A stretch of 64,000 bases of DNA from Halomonas zincidurans B6 (lineage in GTDB: Bacteria; Pseudomonadota; Gammaproteobacteria; Pseudomonadales; Halomonadaceae), in contig NZ_JNCK01000001.1 in NCBI RefSeq assembly GCF_000731955.1, positions 2,666,001 through 2,730,000 of the forward strand. Reading direction: 5' to 3'. Positions within the stretch are counted from its first letter, which is position 1. Every line of letters starts with the position of its first letter. Positions 63,494 to 64,000 of this stretch are shown here, in pieces. Position numbers and translations under genes: made by a program. The notes beneath the pieces were generated by a model. That model saw nothing but the letters and a program-made list of their open reading frames with translations. It ran no database searches and was not told the origin of the DNA.

Positions 63494-64000
63494 TCAATAA
63501 TGCAGCACACTGCGGATGCTCTTGCCTTCATGCAACAGCTCGAAGGCCGCGTTGATCTGCTCGAAGGGCATGTCATGAGTGACGAACTCGTCGATCTTGA
63601 GCTCGCCGTTCATGTAGCGCTCGACGTAGCCGGGCAGCTCGCTGCGGCCCTTGACGCCGCCGAACGCCGAGCCTTTCCAGACCCGCCCGGTGACCAGCTG
63701 GAACGGCCGCGTGGCGATCTCCTCGCCGGCCCCGGCGACGCCGATGATGATCGATTCGCCCCAGCCCTTGTGGCAGCACTCCAGCGCCGAGCGCATGACG
63801 TTGACGTTGCCGATGCACTCGAAGGAATAGTCGACGCCGCCGTCGGTCAAGTCGACGATCACCTGCTGGATGGGATCCGAGTAGTCCTTGGGATTGACGA
63901 ATTCGGTGGCGCCGAACTGGCGCGCCAGTTCGAACTTGTCCGGGTTGACGTCGATGGCGATGATGCGTCCGGCCCGGGCCATCTGCGCGCCCTGGATCAC
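63494..64000 (-). CDS. adhC: S-(hydroxymethyl)glutathione dehydrogenase, 5' partial
   Basis: The C-terminal 168 residues of a class III zinc alcohol dehydrogenase (FrmA/AdhC), which oxidises S-hydroxymethylglutathione with NAD+. The visible part includes IIAIDVNPDKFELARQFGATEFVNPKDY (NAD-binding strand), VDYSFECIGNVNVMRSALECCHKGWGESIIIGVAGAGEEIATRPFQLVTGRVWKGSAFGG and ELPGYVERYMNGELKIDEFVTH, all typical. The N-terminus with the zinc ligands lies beyond the right edge. With fghA it completes the glutathione-dependent formaldehyde route. Confidence 0.95.
   Translation of the reverse strand: MIQGAQMARAGRIIAIDVNPDKFELARQFGATEFVNPKDYSDPIQQVIVDLTDGGVDYSFECIGNVNVMRSALECCHKGWGESIIIGVAGAGEEIATRPFQLVTGRVWKGSAFGGVKGRSELPGYVERYMNGELKIDEFVTHDMPFEQINAAFELLHEGKSIRSVLHY

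Overview
The window looks like chromosomal DNA from a high-GC gammaproteobacterium, most likely a halophile of the Halomonadaceae (Halomonas or a close relative). This is inferred from the combination of TRAP, BCCT and TrkAH transporters and from the conserved housekeeping run aroE-hemF-tsaC-dprA-lysM / def-fmt-rsmB-trkA-trkH. No rRNA, tRNA or CRISPR array was recognised.

Layout. (1) 1-12.8 kb: the end of a PhoD-like phosphatase, a hybrid histidine kinase with a small secreted partner, a TAXI-type TRAP importer with a universal stress protein, a DctPQM TRAP importer, DUF192 and an EamA exporter. (2) 12.85-15.65 kb: mobile DNA. A 1.4-kb IS110/IS1111-type element and an internally deleted group II intron both sit beside REP-like palindromes. 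(3) 15.8-29.6 kb: M48 lipoprotein, shikimate and haem genes, tRNA t6A factor, DprA, LysM protein, deformylase/formyltransferase/RsmB, dodecin, a MITE-like block of REP units, TrkA/TrkH, a TraB-family membrane protein and a SEC-C protein. (4) 29.6-36.6 kb: an accessory island between two direct copies (about 90% identical proteins by eye) of a DTW-domain tRNA-modification gene. It holds an AAA ATPase overlapping a small PD-(D/E)XK-like protein, a decayed DCC-family gene and a 953-aa helicase with a RelE-like N-terminus and ankyrin repeats. (5) 36.6-44.5 kb: BASS transporter, a 168-bp MITE with CTAG flanks, a truncated pseudouridine synthase, tcdA, DUF1653, purEK, BCCT, a YqaA-like protein and an LLM oxidoreductase. 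(6) 44.6-56.4 kb: a polyol catabolism locus: regulator, binding-protein ABC importer, frameshifted HAD gene, SDR polyol dehydrogenase, kinase-like gene, long-chain polyol dehydrogenase, xylulokinase and transaldolase. (7) 56.5-64 kb: a two-component system with PepSY genes, pobA/pobR for 4-hydroxybenzoate, and the glutathione-dependent formaldehyde genes.

How it works together. The polyol locus would import a sugar alcohol, oxidise it to a ketose, phosphorylate the D-xylulose branch and feed the pentose phosphate pathway. All three solute-binding-protein genes in the window are followed by a stem-loop before the permease gene, which would favour excess receptor over permease. The best candidate for an undescribed system is the ATPase/nuclease-like pair plus toxin-like/helicase/ankyrin protein in the island at 30.5-35.7 kb. 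Its position between duplicated flanks, its visibly lower GC and its decayed passenger gene suggest recent acquisition; a defence role is inference.
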